Assembly (NCBI RefSeq): GCF_900098745.1
Contig: NZ_FQTT01000011.1
Span: 1-64,000, forward strand
Direction: 5' to 3'
DNA from: Actinomyces glycerinitolerans
GTDB lineage: Bacteria; Actinomycetota; Actinomycetes; Actinomycetales; Actinomycetaceae
Length of the DNA: 64,000 nucleotides
Shown: positions 48,111 to 58,044 of the stretch, piece by piece
Layout of the letters: the number at the start of each line of letters is the position of its first letter
Numbering within the stretch: the stretch's first letter is position 1
Made by a program: the position numbers and the translations under genes
Notes under the pieces: generated by a model
Told to the model about the DNA's origin: nothing
What the model saw: the letters and a program-made list of their open reading frames with translations, nothing else
Databases searched by the model: none

Positions 48111-48243
48111 GGGCTTGCGACCTTCCGCGTGGGGAGACGGGAACGCGCGGCATCATCGCACAAACCCCGCCGCGACCCGACATCCGTCCACATGTTCATA
48201 CGCCGTCGGCATTGCCAGGGTGGTCGAGCCGTCGACTTGGGAC

Positions 48244-49427
48244 TCAGGGCTGCGACTGTGCGAGCGGCGGCGCCACCGCCTCCCGGACGACTCCGTAGTC
48301 GATCATGAGCTGCACCGGACGATCATCGCGGTCGAACCCCAGTAGACGGCGTAGGTGCCGTCCCCCCATCCGGAGCTCGTCATGACCCCGATGGGCCCGG
48401 CGCCATAGTCGAACATCGTCATATCCTCCCAACGGCGCTCCGGGAACGGATTCCAGGCATTCCACCACTGCCGCCGCGTCAGACGTATGTATGCGGCGGC
48501 GTCGACGATCGCGGCGGTGCCCGAGTCCACGCCCACAGCGGTCCCGCACCCTGGGAGGAGCGCGGCCGCACGCCAGTGCACGGCCTCGGCGTCGGCGAGC
48601 AGCACCCGGACGGCGGCGACTCGCTCGTAGGAGCCGGTGTCGGTCTCAATCGTCGCCAGCAGCGCCTGGGCGGTGGCATCCCCCGGCGGCACGCGCAACG
48701 CACACGCGTACATCATGTTCGCGCCCGAGCCGGCGTCGCCCACCGCGAACACGCCCGCGTGCGGAAAGCCCCCGATGGTCTGCACCCTGACCGCCAGTAC
48801 CTGTGCCCGGCGCTGGGCCTCGGCGATCGCCTGCTGCCACAGGGGGCCTTCGATTTCATCCACCTGTTCCGCCAGCTCGAACGTGTCCACGGGCACGCGG
48901 GACCAGCCGTCGTGGAACAGTGCGCCGGGGTTGGGGCCGTCCGCGTCCGGGCTGAGACTAATGTCCTCATAGGGTGCCGTCCCGTCCGGCGCGTGCAGCC
49001 AGCTGTCGCGAAGCTCCTGCGGCACCAGGGGCTGGCCGGGATCCTCGTGGTACTCGTCGATCCTGTCTATCAGCCAGTCCCGCGAGTCGTTGCGCAGGAC
49101 GACTTCAACAATGGGCCAGCCCCGGCCGCCGGTGCGCGCCACCCGCACCCGGGCCCAGTTCCCGTACTCCTCGGCCCGCTCCACCTTGCAGGTCTGTGGA
49201 CTGTAGTCGCTTTCCGAGGAGAAACCGCGCACGCGCTTAACCCAGGACCGCTCGGTCCGGTGGGCCGCTTCGACGGCGTGCAAAGCCTGGCTCCAGGCGT
49301 CAAAGGGATCGGGTTCAGAGCGCTTCTCGCCGCCTTCCCTGCTCCGCTTGCGGGCTCCCCCGGGACCGGCGGAGTGCCGGCCGGCGGTCATCTCCTCGTC
49401 ATCCGGCGGATAGAACAGCGGCTTCAC
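48244..49427 (-). CDS. DUF4241-like protein, frameshifted near the C-terminus
   Basis: The main frame ends at 48303 and reads a DUF4241-like C-terminal domain: VFAVGDAGSGANMMYACALR, GVDSGTAAIVDAAAY and SSGWGDGTYAVYWG. There it breaks: the normal continuation FDRDDRPVQLMIDYGVV is present in the next frame and runs to 48244. One missing C in the run at 48337-48340 would join them. The N-terminal half, before about residue 130, is charged and unassigned. The start is unclear: GTG 49427 and ATG 49391 are candidates and an open frame reaches 49622, overlapping the divergent helicase start. DUF4241 proteins are of unknown function, often near toxin/immunity genes. Confidence 0.6.
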
Positions 49428-49620
49428 CCGCGCGTGGGCGGCGGCATAATCCGCCAGAAATGCTTCTACTCGGCTGCGGGGTCCATATCCGGTCCAATCG
49501 TGTGGGTGATGGTGTCCTGCAAGCCTGCCACATCCGTATCCGTCAGCCGGGAGACCGTCAAGGAGCGTCAACCGGGGCGGCCGTCCCGGAACCGGCGGGG
49601 CACCGTGAGACGATGGCCGC

Positions 49621-52312
49621 ATGCCCGCCTCTACCGCGCCCGCGCTCAACGTCATGCTCGACGCCCTCATCCCCGCCGACGACCCGGAGCGCGTCCCGGA
49701 GCCAGAGGAGGTCTACCTGGCCTTCGCCGAGTGGGCGGAGTCCACCGGGCGGCCGCTGTACCCGCATCAGGATGAGGCCCTGAGCCAGATCCTGTCCGGT
49801 CGGCACGTCATCGCTGCCACCCCCACCGGCTCGGGCAAGTCGATGATCGCCCTGGCCGCGCACACCGCCTCCCTGGCGCGTGGCGGCCGCTCCTACTACA
49901 CGGCCCCGCTAAAGGCGCTGGTCAGTGAGAAGTTCTTCGAGCTGGTGGGCCTGTTCGGGGCGGACAACGTCGGCATGGTCACCGGCGATACCTCAATCAA
50001 TGCGGCCGCTCCCATCATCTGCTGCACGGCGGAGATCCTGGCCAACCAGTCCCTGCGCGAGGGCGAGGCGCTGGACGTGGACACGGTGGTGATGGACGAG
50101 TTCCATTATTACGCCGACCCGCAGCGCGGCTGGGCCTGGCAGGTGCCGCTGCTGGAGCTGCCGCAGGCGCAAATGGTGCTGATGTCGGCCACGCTCGGGG
50201 ACGTGTCCTTCTTCGTACGGGACCTGCGCGAGCGCACGGGCCGGGAGGTCGCCGTCGTCGACGACGCCGTGCGGCCGGTGCCCTTGGAGTGGGAGTATGC
50301 GATTGAGCCGATCGGCGACCTGCTGCAGCGGCTGGTGGGGCAGGACAAGGCGCCCGTGTACTTGGTGCACTTCTCGCAGAAGGAGGCGGTGGAGCGGGCC
50401 TCCGCGCTGCTGAGTGTGGACCTTGGGGTGAAGAAGCGTAAGGAGGAGTTGGCGGCGGCCATCGGCGACTTCCGCTTCGGGCCCGGTTTCGGGCGCACCC
50501 TGTCGCGGCTGCTGCGCTCCGGCATCGGCGTGCACCACGCCGGCATGCTGCCCCGCTACCGGCGGCTGGTGGAGCGCCTGGCCCGTACCGGCCTGTTGTC
50601 GGTGATCTGCGGCACGGACACCCTGGGCGTGGGCATCAACGTGCCCATCCGCTCGGTGGTTTTGACCAGCCTGGTGAAGTTCGACGGCGCCAAGGAGCGG
50701 CACCTGACCGCCCGAGAGTTCCACCAGATCGCCGGGCGGGCCGGGCGCGCCGGCTTCGACACCCACGGGTATGTGATCGTGCAGGCGCCCGAGCACGTGA
50801 TCGAGAACGCCCGCGCCCTGGCCAAGGCCGGCGACGACCCGCGCAAGCGCCGCCGGATCGTGCGCAAGCAGGCGCCCGAGGGTCGGGTCAACTGGACGGA
50901 CAAGACCTTCGAGCGGCTGCGCGACGCCGCCCCGGAGACGCTGACCAGCCAGTTCCAGGTCACCACCACCATGGTGCTGAACCTGATGGAGCGCGACGGC
51001 GATCCGGTGCGGGCCATGGCGCAGCTGCTGGAGCGCGTGCACGAGCCGGAGGCGGCCCGACGCAGGCACGTGCGCCGGGCGATTGAGATCTACCTGTCCC
51101 TGCGCACCGCCGGGGTGCTGGAGCACGTCTCCTCCGCCCAGGCCGCCGCCGACGGCCGCCCCCCGGCTGCGCCTGGCCGTGGACCTGCCCGACGAGTTCG
51201 CCCTGAACCAGCCGCTGGCCCCGTTCGCGCTGGCGGCCATGGATCTGCTGAATCTGGACTCGCCCGAGCACACGCTCGACGTGGTCTCGGTGGTGGAGTC
51301 GACCCTGGACGATCCACGGCCGCTGCTGTACGCCCAGCAGCGGCAGGCCCGCGGCGAGGCGGTGGCCGCCATGAAGGCCGAGGGGATGGACTACGAGGAG
51401 CGCATGGCGGCCCTGGAGGACATCACCTGGCCACAGCCGCTGGCGGACCTGCTGGCTCCGGCGCTGGAGATGTATAAGCAGTCCAACCCGTGGGCGGCCG
51501 AGTACGAGCTGAGCCCGAAGTCGGTGGTGCGGGACATGGTGGAGAGCGCCATGACCTTCTCCGACCTGATCTCCCGCTACGACCTGGGCCGCAGCGAGGG
51601 GGTGGTGCTGCGCTATCTGACCGACGCCTACCGGGCGCTGCGGCAGGTGGTGCCCGAGGAGCACCGCACCGAGGAGGTGGAGCAACTGACCGACTGGCTG
51701 GGCGACCTGGTGCGCGCCGTGGACTCCTCCCTGTTGGACGAATGGGAGGCGCTGGGTGCCGCCCAGGCCGGTCACGCCCAGGAGGGCGCGGCGCTGTTGG
51801 AGCGGGAGGCCGCCGACGGGGCGGCCGGGGCCGAGCGGGCCTTCGGGGCCGACGCCGACGGCAGGCTGCCGTTCACCCGCAACCTGCACGCCTTCCGAGT
51901 GGCGGTGCGCCGGGAGATGTTCCGCCGCGTGGAGCTCATGGCGCGCGACGACGTCGAGGGGCTGGGACGGCTGGATGCCGCCTCCGGCTGGGGCGAGGAC
52001 CGCTGGGATGAGGCGCTGGGCCGCTACTGGGACGAGTACGACTGGATCAGCACGGATACGCCTGCCCGGGCGGTGGCGCTGGCGCCCCTGGATGAGGCAC
52101 CGGATGATGCGGCCCTGGCGGCGGCCGGGGTGTCGGAGCGGCTGCGCGAGGCGCTGGCCGGCTCGGGGCGGCGCGTGTGGTTGGCCACCCAGATCCTGGA
52201 GGACTCGGCGGGCGACCACGACTGGCGGCTGACAGCCCTGGTGGACCTGGCCGAATGCGACCAGGCCGATGCCGCCGTTGTGCACCTGCTGCGTGTCGGC
52301 CCGCAGAGCTGA
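49621..52312 (+). CDS. DEAD/DEAH-box RNA helicase with DUF3516 C-terminus, frameshifted
   Basis: Joined across one shift the product is about 896 residues. Helicase core: PLYPHQDEALSQILSG, Walker A ATPTGSGKS (about 65), box DEFHYY (about 158), MSATLGD, and IAGRAGRAGFDT. The first frame (49621) becomes Pro/Gly/Arg-rich after 51158; the true continuation PRLRLAVDLPDEFALNQPLA is in the next frame and ends at 52312 with the DUF3516 domain. The switch is in six C at 51159-51164; one base fewer restores it. Mtr4/Ski2-like actinobacterial helicases of this class have just this length. Divergent from the DUF4241-like gene. Confidence 0.85.
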
Positions 52313-52343
52313 GCGCCGCCGGCTGCCAGGCGGCACCGGACGC

Positions 52344-52859
52344 TCAGGAGGCCCTCCGCCGGCCGGCTCGGGTGAGCGGCTTGGTGAAGTGGACGAGTTG
52401 GTAGGAACCTGCGGTCGTTCTCCCAGCCTCGCGGTAGCCGAGCCGCTCGTAGAGTCGGATGTTGGCGGCGCTGTGCTCGCCGGTGAACAGCCGTATCTCA
52501 CGCGCATCCGGGAAGACCGCCTCGGCATGGCGCAGCAGGAGGGTGCCCAGGCCCTGTCCCTGGCGGTCGGGAGCGACGATGAGGCGCCCGAGTTCAACCG
52601 CGTCGCCTTTGTGGCGCAGGCGCATGGCCGCGATGAGACGGCCGCGATCTCGGATACCGCGCGCCGTTACGGCGGGGTCGGAGAGCTCCTCCTGCAGCTC
52701 GGCCAGGGTCTGTGTCAGGGGCGGGAGACCGAAGTCGCTGTGTGCTGTGGCCTCGGTGATGTAGGCGGCCCGTTGCAATGTCAGGATTTCGCCCGCGTCC
52801 TGCAAGCCGAGTTCTATGACGGTCGGCGCGAGAAGACAAGGATTCGGCTGTCCGCCCAT
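52344..52859 (-). CDS. GNAT-family N-acetyltransferase
   Basis: A 171-residue acetyltransferase with the acetyl-CoA pyrophosphate loop VAPDRQGQGLGTLLLRHAE, the strand VELGRLIV before it and the closing NIRLYERLGYREAG. The substrate is unknown; the family modifies small molecules, peptides or proteins. The start at 52859 may be a few codons too long, since TVIELGLQDAGEI is the first conserved strand. Convergent with the helicase. Confidence 0.83.
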   Translation of the reverse strand: MGGQPNPCLLAPTVIELGLQDAGEILTLQRAAYITEATAHSDFGLPPLTQTLAELQEELSDPAVTARGIRDRGRLIAAMRLRHKGDAVELGRLIVAPDRQGQGLGTLLLRHAEAVFPDAREIRLFTGEHSAANIRLYERLGYREAGRTTAGSYQLVHFTKPLTRAGRRRAS

Positions 52860-52868
52860 TCCCGCCCA

Positions 52869-53240
52869 TCACGCACTTGCGCCTGCGGCGCCCGTCAGGA
52901 GCTGACCGGCGTCTCCGTCTCCACTCGGGTCTCCGACGGGTACGACGCCCTTTACGGTCTGCCCTTCTTCCTTACAGACTCGTGCGCCGGCCATTCCCTG
53001 TGGGTCGCCAATCGGGCTCATGCCGAGTACCTCATGGACTATCTGGCGGCGGACTTGCGCCGTAAACGTGACACAGACGTGGGCAGGGGCATGGAGCAGC
53101 GGCTCCCGGGGTGGATAGTCAGCCGCAAGCATCGCACAGCCGTGTTGCGCGGATTGCGCAGGCTCCGTGATCGCGCAGAAGCCCTCGAAGAGATCGAAGG
53201 CAGTCCCACCCGGTGCGAACCGCGCCGCCAGCCGGCGTGA
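52869..53240 (+). pseudogene. Orphan coding segment, zinc-ribbon-like protein without a start
   Basis: In one plus-strand frame the peptide looks like real protein: TCACGARQELTGVSVSTRVS, then LYGLPFFLTDSCAGHSLWVA, a helix AHAEYLMDYLAADLR and LPGWIVSRKHRTAVLRGLRR. The C-x-C and later C suggest a metal-binding head, the end a helical hairpin. No ATG, GTG or TTG with a ribosome site lies before the cysteines; the first in-frame ATG is well inside. It begins just ten bases from the divergent GNAT start. Probably a 5'-truncated gene; an unusual start cannot be excluded. I do not recognise a named family. Confidence 0.45.
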
Positions 53241-53360
53241 TCCCCACCTGAGAACTCCGGCCCGAGCGCCGAAGAGTCGGCTACTACTGGGTGTCCTCGG
53301 CGGACAAGGCTGCGGCGGGCAGGATCGCGCACCCGAGGCGACTACAACAGGCGGGGCGGC

Positions 53361-53744
53361 TCAGATGATGCCGCGGCCGGGCACGATCTGCTTGCCGAAG
53401 GGGAAGCAGGTCACCGGGATCATCTTCAGGTTGGCGACGGCCAGCGGGATGCCGACGATGGTGACGGCCTGCGCGGCCGCCGTGGTGATGTGCCCGATGG
53501 CGAGCCAGATCCCGGCGACAAGGAACCAAATGACGTTGGACAACCCGCTCATCACCCCGGCATGCGGCATCTCCACAACCTCCCGGCCGAAGGGCCACAG
53601 GGCGTAAGAGGCGATGCGGAAGGAGGCGATGCCGGCGGGGATCGTCACGATCAACAGGCACGCGATGATGCCGAAGAACATGTACTCCAGCCACAGCCAG
53701 AAACCGCCGAAAACCACCCAGATGATGTTGAGCAGTGTGCGCAT
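53361..53744 (-). CDS. YccF-domain inner membrane protein
   Basis: A 127-residue protein with two YccF repeats: LLNIIWVVFGGFWLWLEYMF with TIPAGIASFRIASYALWPFG, and LSNVIWFLVAGIWLAIGHIT with GIPLAVANLKMIPVTCFPFG. Four membrane segments in all. Function unknown. The ATG at 53742-53744 is the family start. It stands alone; the 120 bases downstream to 53241 hold nothing I can name. Confidence 0.9.
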   Translation of the reverse strand: MRTLLNIIWVVFGGFWLWLEYMFFGIIACLLIVTIPAGIASFRIASYALWPFGREVVEMPHAGVMSGLSNVIWFLVAGIWLAIGHITTAAAQAVTIVGIPLAVANLKMIPVTCFPFGKQIVPGRGII

Positions 53745-53844
53745 GAGCCCATGTCTACCCGACGCAAACCGCCAGCGCCTCATCCTCACGCAGGAGACGA
53801 CCCTGAGTCATCCCTGACCCGTGCCCGCCGGAACCCGTCCGGTG

Positions 53845-54264
53845 CTACCCCAGCAGCGCCGCGCCGATGATCCCGCATATGCCGGCCCATGTCAGGGAGG
53901 CGAGCGTGCCGATGATGAATCGTTCCGTCGACCCGGGGTTGTCCTTCAGATCCGCCCAGCGCCCAAGCCCCTTTACCGCAACGACCACGGCAATCAGCGT
54001 CGCATGCCCGGACAGGAGGGCACCCGTCGTCGCCAGGCGCTCAAGCACTCCGATCCAGGTGCCACCGCGAAGAACCGGGGACTCGGAGTCGTCTCTCGGA
54101 GACAAGACCGGCGCAGTCGAACCTGCGGGCGTAGGTTCCCGTGACGGCGGCAGCTCGGGCACGCGCGCCCAGCGCAAGACCAGTGCGACGATCCCCCAAC
54201 CACCGAAAATGGAGAGAAGAAAACAGGAAAGGACTACAACCACACTCGCCAAGGCCTGAGTCAT
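53845..54264 (-). CDS. Small membrane protein paired with SatD
   Basis: A 139-residue protein with an N-terminal membrane helix (ASVVVVLSCFLLSIFGGWG), a polar Pro/Ser-rich loop and two further hydrophobic segments (LIAVVVAVKGLGRWADL, IIGTLASLTWAGICGIIGAA). Its start overlaps the SatD-like stop as ATGA (54261-54264). I know no name for it, but the end NPGSTERFIIGTLASLTWAG resembles membrane proteins encoded beside SatD-like regulators in other actinobacteria. Confidence 0.7.
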   Translation of the reverse strand: MTQALASVVVVLSCFLLSIFGGWGIVALVLRWARVPELPPSREPTPAGSTAPVLSPRDDSESPVLRGGTWIGVLERLATTGALLSGHATLIAVVVAVKGLGRWADLKDNPGSTERFIIGTLASLTWAGICGIIGAALLG

Positions 54265-54899
54265 ACGTCACCCGCCATATCTGCCGATGTCTCCAGCCCC
54301 ATTGACAGCCGGTGCGCCCGGTCGAGGAGCCGCTCGATGGCCGGCACGGCAGCGACTTCCTCGTCGTAGTGCGATGAGACCCGATGCTTGGAGACGGCCT
54401 GGCCGCTTACCCCCAGCCGCTTCGCCGCGTCCTTGCCGCTGAGCCCGGCGTCAAGAAGGGCCAGGGCCGAGCGCTGAGCCCTGGTGCGGGAACCGATCAG
54501 CACGCCGAGAAGCCGCAGCACCGCCTCGACATCGGCCGTCGCCGTACGTGCCTCCCGATCGGCGGCACCGGTACGGACTGCGAGCGACACACGAGACGAC
54601 TTGGATTCCTCCACGGCTTGCCGTGCGGCGATGAATGCTGCTCCGCCTCCCGAGCGCGACCCGTGCTCACCTAGCGCACCGGTACCGATCCCCAGACCGA
54701 TGTGCCATCCGCCGGCCGCCAGGAGACGACGTGCACATGCAACGGCCGCGGCCGCGTCTTCGAGCACCCCCTGTGCCTCGTCTCCGACTGTCCGCTCGAA
54801 GGGAGCCAGTGCAGGAACGTCAGCGAGCAAGCGGATGAGGTCCGGGATTTCATCCGCGCCCGCTCGGCTCGCAACCTGGTCCACTGTGAGCACGTACAT
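54261..54899 (-). CDS. SatD-like regulator
   Basis: A 212-residue protein. The first 130 residues look like the SatD domain: MYVLTVDQVASRAG, PFERTVGDEAQGVLEDAAAA and GGWHIGLGIGTGALG. The C-terminal part carries a helix-turn-helix, LDAGLSGKDAAKRLGVSGQA followed by VSKHRVSSH. It may control its own operon with the small membrane protein. A cluster of GTTGATT/AATCAAC words upstream (54943-54979) would serve as operator. Confidence 0.7.
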   Translation of the reverse strand: MYVLTVDQVASRAGADEIPDLIRLLADVPALAPFERTVGDEAQGVLEDAAAAVACARRLLAAGGWHIGLGIGTGALGEHGSRSGGGAAFIAARQAVEESKSSRVSLAVRTGAADREARTATADVEAVLRLLGVLIGSRTRAQRSALALLDAGLSGKDAAKRLGVSGQAVSKHRVSSHYDEEVAAVPAIERLLDRAHRLSMGLETSADMAGDV

Positions 54900-54942
54900 G
54901 CCTGCATGCTCCCATCAGCATCCCCAAAACACAACCATTTTC

Positions 54943-54979
54943 GGTTGATTCAACCTCAATCAACCCCACACAGTTGATT
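54943..54979. promoter_or_regulatory. GTTGATT/AATCAAC operator cluster before the SatD-like gene
   Basis: GGTTGATT (54943-54950), CAACC (54951-54955), AATCAACC (54958-54965) and GTTGATT (54973-54979) give overlapping direct and inverted half-sites within 37 bases, in an AT-rich patch 44 to 80 bases upstream of the start. The layout is that of an autoregulated promoter. Confidence 0.55.
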
Positions 54980-55025
54980 GCCGTCGGGCCATGGGCCGTG
55001 AGCCACCTGCGCGGCAGCCCCAGCC

Positions 55026-55946
55026 CTACCAGAAGACGCGCTGGGCGATGGCGTCGGCGAAGTTGTCCAGGGCGGCGGGCGCAGAACCGAGGTAGAGGCC
55101 GGCGTCGATGAGGGAGACCTCCATCAGGTAGAAGCCGCCCTGTCCGTCGCCGACGACGTCGACCCGGTTGAACAGCAGCTGAATGTCCCGACCCGAACGC
55201 TCCTTAATGATCGTGTGGATGGCCTTGCGGACCCGCTCGCCCCACAGCCATTCCTGCTCGCTGGGCTCGCGGGCGGTGACAATCTCCTCGTGCACTTCGT
55301 CCACGGAGCGGAAGGACGGGTGCAGCATGGGCGCCTTCTCCACCGCGTGTGACAGCACGCCGTTGAAGTACACCAGGGACACCTCGCCCTTGCGGTCGAC
55401 CTCCTCCAGGTAGCGCTGCACCATGACGCTGCGGCCGCGACCGAGGTGGTGCATGGTGTCGTTGATGGCGTCGGCGCGGGACTTGGCGTCGGTGGCGGTG
55501 TAGCGGCCGGTGCCGCGACCGCCGGAGGAGATGGCGGGCTTGACCACGAAGTCGCCGTGCGCCGGGAAGCGGGTGTGGACCTGGTGCTTGGAGTAGCCGG
55601 CGTCCGGCTCCAGCCAGGTGGTGGGGATCATGGGGACACCCAGCTCGGCCATGCGCTTGAGGTAGTGCTTGTCCGAGTTCCAGTCGACGACGTCGGCGTG
55701 GTTGATCAGCCGCCTGATTGAGTGGGCCCAGGCGAGGAAGTCCGTGTAGTTGCGGTTCTTGGCGTAGTCACGCACGGAGCGCAGCACCACCACGCCGGCG
55801 TCGGCCCAGTTCACGCCGGGGTCGTTCCACACCGCGATCCGGGGCTCGATGCCGCGCTCGCGCAGCGCGTCGGGCAGCCCGCGGTCGTCTTCATCGAGGT
55901 CCGCGTAGTCGGCTGAGGTCGCAAGAGTCACGATCGGGGCGTTCAC
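55026..55946 (-). CDS. ATP-grasp domain protein
   Basis: A 306-residue ligase-like protein with the ATP-grasp lysine strand HGDFVVKPAISSGGRGTGRY and the metal-binding end GGFYLMEVSLIDAGLYLG. Members join a carboxylate to an amine or thiol via an acylphosphate; the substrate cannot be predicted. The start is the GTG at 55944-55946 (NAPIVTLATSADY); the much longer open frame to 57113 is antisense to the peptidase gene. It is divergent from that gene with 69 bases between the two starts. Confidence 0.82.
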   Translation of the reverse strand: MNAPIVTLATSADYADLDEDDRGLPDALRERGIEPRIAVWNDPGVNWADAGVVVLRSVRDYAKNRNYTDFLAWAHSIRRLINHADVVDWNSDKHYLKRMAELGVPMIPTTWLEPDAGYSKHQVHTRFPAHGDFVVKPAISSGGRGTGRYTATDAKSRADAINDTMHHLGRGRSVMVQRYLEEVDRKGEVSLVYFNGVLSHAVEKAPMLHPSFRSVDEVHEEIVTAREPSEQEWLWGERVRKAIHTIIKERSGRDIQLLFNRVDVVGDGQGGFYLMEVSLIDAGLYLGSAPAALDNFADAIAQRVFW

Positions 55947-56015
55947 GTGTCTACGGTACCGCCCGCCGAGGGTCCGCGTGGAACAGTCACGACGGCGATC
56001 AAGCACAATGAGCCC

Positions 56016-57071
56016 ATGCACGACACCGCCGCACCGGCCCTCTCTACGGCAGACCGGCAACGCACCTTCTATCCGCCCATTGAGCCCTACGACTCGGGTC
56101 TGCTCGACGTCGGCGACGGGCAGCGCATCTACTGGGAGGCCTGCGGCAACCCGGACGGCATTCCCGCGGTATTCGTCCACGGCGGGCCCGGCGGCGGCTG
56201 CTCCCCCGAGCACCGCCGCTGCTTCGACCCCGCGCGCTACCGCATCATCCTGTTCGACCAGCGCGGCTGCGGCCGCTCCCTGCCGCACGCCTGGGAGCCG
56301 AATGCCGACCTGAGCACGAACACCACCTGGCACCTGGTGGCCGACATGGAGCGACTGCGCGAGCACCTGGGCATCGAGTCCTGGCTGGTATTCGGCGGCT
56401 CCTGGGGCTCCACGCTGGCGCTGGCCTACGCCGAACGGCACCCGCGCCACGTACTGGCACTGGTACTGCGCGGCATTTTCACGCTGCGCAAGCGCGAGCT
56501 CGACTGGTTCTACGAGGGCGACGGCGCGGACATGATCTGGCCCGACGAGTGGGAGGCGTATGCGGCCGGAGCCGGCGAGGGCGCCGCCCCGGGCGGTTTC
56601 ATCGACCGCTACCACGAGCTGCTGACCGACCCGGATCCGGCGGTGCACGGCCCCGCCGCCCGCGCCTGGACCACCTGGGAGGCGGCCACCTCCACGCTGC
56701 TGCGCGACCAGGCCTACATCGACGAGGTGCAGGACCCGGCCTTCGCCACCACCTTCGCGCGCATCGAGAACCACTACTTCCACCATGCCGGCTGGATGGA
56801 CGACGGGCAGCTGATCGCCGACGCGCATGTGCTGGCCGAGAACGGCATTCCGGGCGTGATCGTCCAGGGCCGCTACGACGTCGTCTGCCCGATGGGAACC
56901 GCCTGGGCCCTGCACCGGGCGTGGCCACAGGCCGAGCTGCACGTCTCGGCCGCAGCCGGTCACTCCTTCGCCGAACCGGAGACCCTCTCCACACTGATCA
57001 CCGCCACCGATCAGTTCGCGGCCCTGCTCGCCGCTCCGTCCGGGGACGGCGGGGCGCCGAGACGCAGCTGA
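56016..57071 (+). CDS. pip: Prolyl aminopeptidase
   Basis: A 351-residue alpha/beta hydrolase that removes N-terminal proline from peptides. Family motifs: HGGPGGGCSPEHRRCFDP, FDQRGCGRS, the nucleophile elbow GGSWGS (Ser129), GRYDVVCP with the catalytic Asp and AAGHSF with the catalytic His. I took the ATG at 56016; the frame starts at 55947 without support. Cytoplasmic, no signal peptide. Confidence 0.9.
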   Translation: MHDTAAPALSTADRQRTFYPPIEPYDSGLLDVGDGQRIYWEACGNPDGIPAVFVHGGPGGGCSPEHRRCFDPARYRIILFDQRGCGRSLPHAWEPNADLSTNTTWHLVADMERLREHLGIESWLVFGGSWGSTLALAYAERHPRHVLALVLRGIFTLRKRELDWFYEGDGADMIWPDEWEAYAAGAGEGAAPGGFIDRYHELLTDPDPAVHGPAARAWTTWEAATSTLLRDQAYIDEVQDPAFATTFARIENHYFHHAGWMDDGQLIADAHVLAENGIPGVIVQGRYDVVCPMGTAWALHRAWPQAELHVSAAAGHSFAEPETLSTLITATDQFAALLAAPSGDGGAPRRS

Positions 57072-57185
57072 CAGCCCTGAGACTTCACGCACACAACGGC
57101 GTTTTGAGCCCATTTCGGTTGGACTCGGCGGCGCCGGACGCGTAAAGTCTTTCTCGTCGCCAGGCGGAAGCGCCTGACCGGCTAA

Positions 57186-57259
57186 GCCTCCTTAGCTCAG
57201 TTGGTTAGAGCACCTGACTCTTAATCAGGGTGTCCAGGGTTCGAGTCCCTGAGGGGGTA
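57186..57259 (+). tRNA. tRNA-Lys (CTT)
   Basis: A 74-base cloverleaf: acceptor GCCTCCT/AGGGGGT, anticodon stem CCTGA/TCAGG with loop CTCTTAA (anticodon CTT), T-arm CAGGG-TTCGAGT-CCCTG, discriminator A; CCA is encoded (57260-57262). The 345 bases after it, up to the 54-residue gene, hold nothing I can support. Confidence 0.95.
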
Positions 57260-57607
57260 CCACGCAGAGCAGCACATGGCTGCGGCGCTGTACCGGATCC
57301 GGTGAGCATTGTTCCCGCCACCGCGGAGTTCCGTGCGGTTCATGCCCACTCCGTCCCCCGGTCGTGGGAATACCCTTCACCGCCAGCGGTGTTGCTTATG
57401 CGTCGGCCGGTAGGCAAGTCCCTTCGAGCGGTCACGCACCACTTGCGAGGCGAGCAGCCCGCCGACCACGGGCCGAACGGAAGCCGTCGCGCGGACGCGC
57501 AACTTCCCCGGACCGCACAGACCAGATCACAACGCCGGGTCGCAGGAACCACCTGCCATCCGCCCGGCACAGAGGGGCCCGCAGGGGGCCATGAAGGGAA
57601 GGATGAG

Positions 57608-57772
57608 ATGTACCTGATCAACTCCAACAACACCCGCGCCGCGGCCGAGCGCGAGCTCGCCGCTGCCCGCACTGAACTGGCGTCGCTGGACAACACCGCT
57701 TCGCCGTCGCGTCTGGAGCGCGCACTCGAGCGGTTGCAGGCCGCGCAGGACGCTCTGGCGCTCGCCGCCTGA
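57608..57772 (+). CDS. 54-residue helical protein of unknown function
   Basis: MYLINSNNTRAAAERELAAA opens a small protein that is almost wholly helical, with heptad-like Leu/Ala spacing in two stretches (RAAAERELAAARTELASLD and RLERALERLQAAQDALALAA) joined by a short Ser/Pro turn, so it may form a helical hairpin. A strong ribosome site GAAGGGAAGGATGAG precedes the ATG. The codon use matches its neighbours. No family recognised. Confidence 0.65.
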   Translation: MYLINSNNTRAAAERELAAARTELASLDNTASPSRLERALERLQAAQDALALAA

Positions 57773-57936
57773 ACTGTTCTCGCGCTGCCCGTAAGCCGCG
57801 GGCGCCAGTCCCGCGAAACCGGCACTGATCCCGTGCCGAGACCGGCTGTCGTGACACACAGGCCGGTTCAAACAACCGGCGGCGTTCGACTCGGCGCAAG
57901 GCCTCGGACGCCGTCGGATATGCCTTGAACACGCCT

Positions 57937-57968
57937 GGGCCGCCACCGCAACACCGCGGTGGCGGCCC
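57937..57968. terminator. 13-bp GC-rich hairpin
   Basis: GGGCCGCCACCGC (57937-57949) and its exact inverse (57956-57968) enclose AACACC. It lies 165 bases after the 54-residue gene and 77 before the peroxiredoxin start, so it probably ends the former transcript. No T-run follows. Confidence 0.55.
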
Positions 57969-58044
57969 TCGTCGTACCCAACGCATCGGCGACGGGCTAC
58001 ATTTGCGGAGTCAGCACCAGTTCCGCAGGCAACAGGAGGACGCC

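Noticed and set aside
48111-48243. Glycine riboswitch before the AGCS cluster
   Set aside because: I looked for the paired aptamer core and found no matching conserved words.
55947-57113. N-terminal extension of the ATP-grasp frame (about 390 codons)
   Set aside because: It is antisense to the prolyl aminopeptidase, whose catalytic motifs are all present; the GTG at 55946 gives the normal ATP-grasp length.
57230-57607. Frame from the tRNA-Lys end into the 54-residue gene
   Set aside because: It starts inside the tRNA; the internal ATG at 57608 has the ribosome site.
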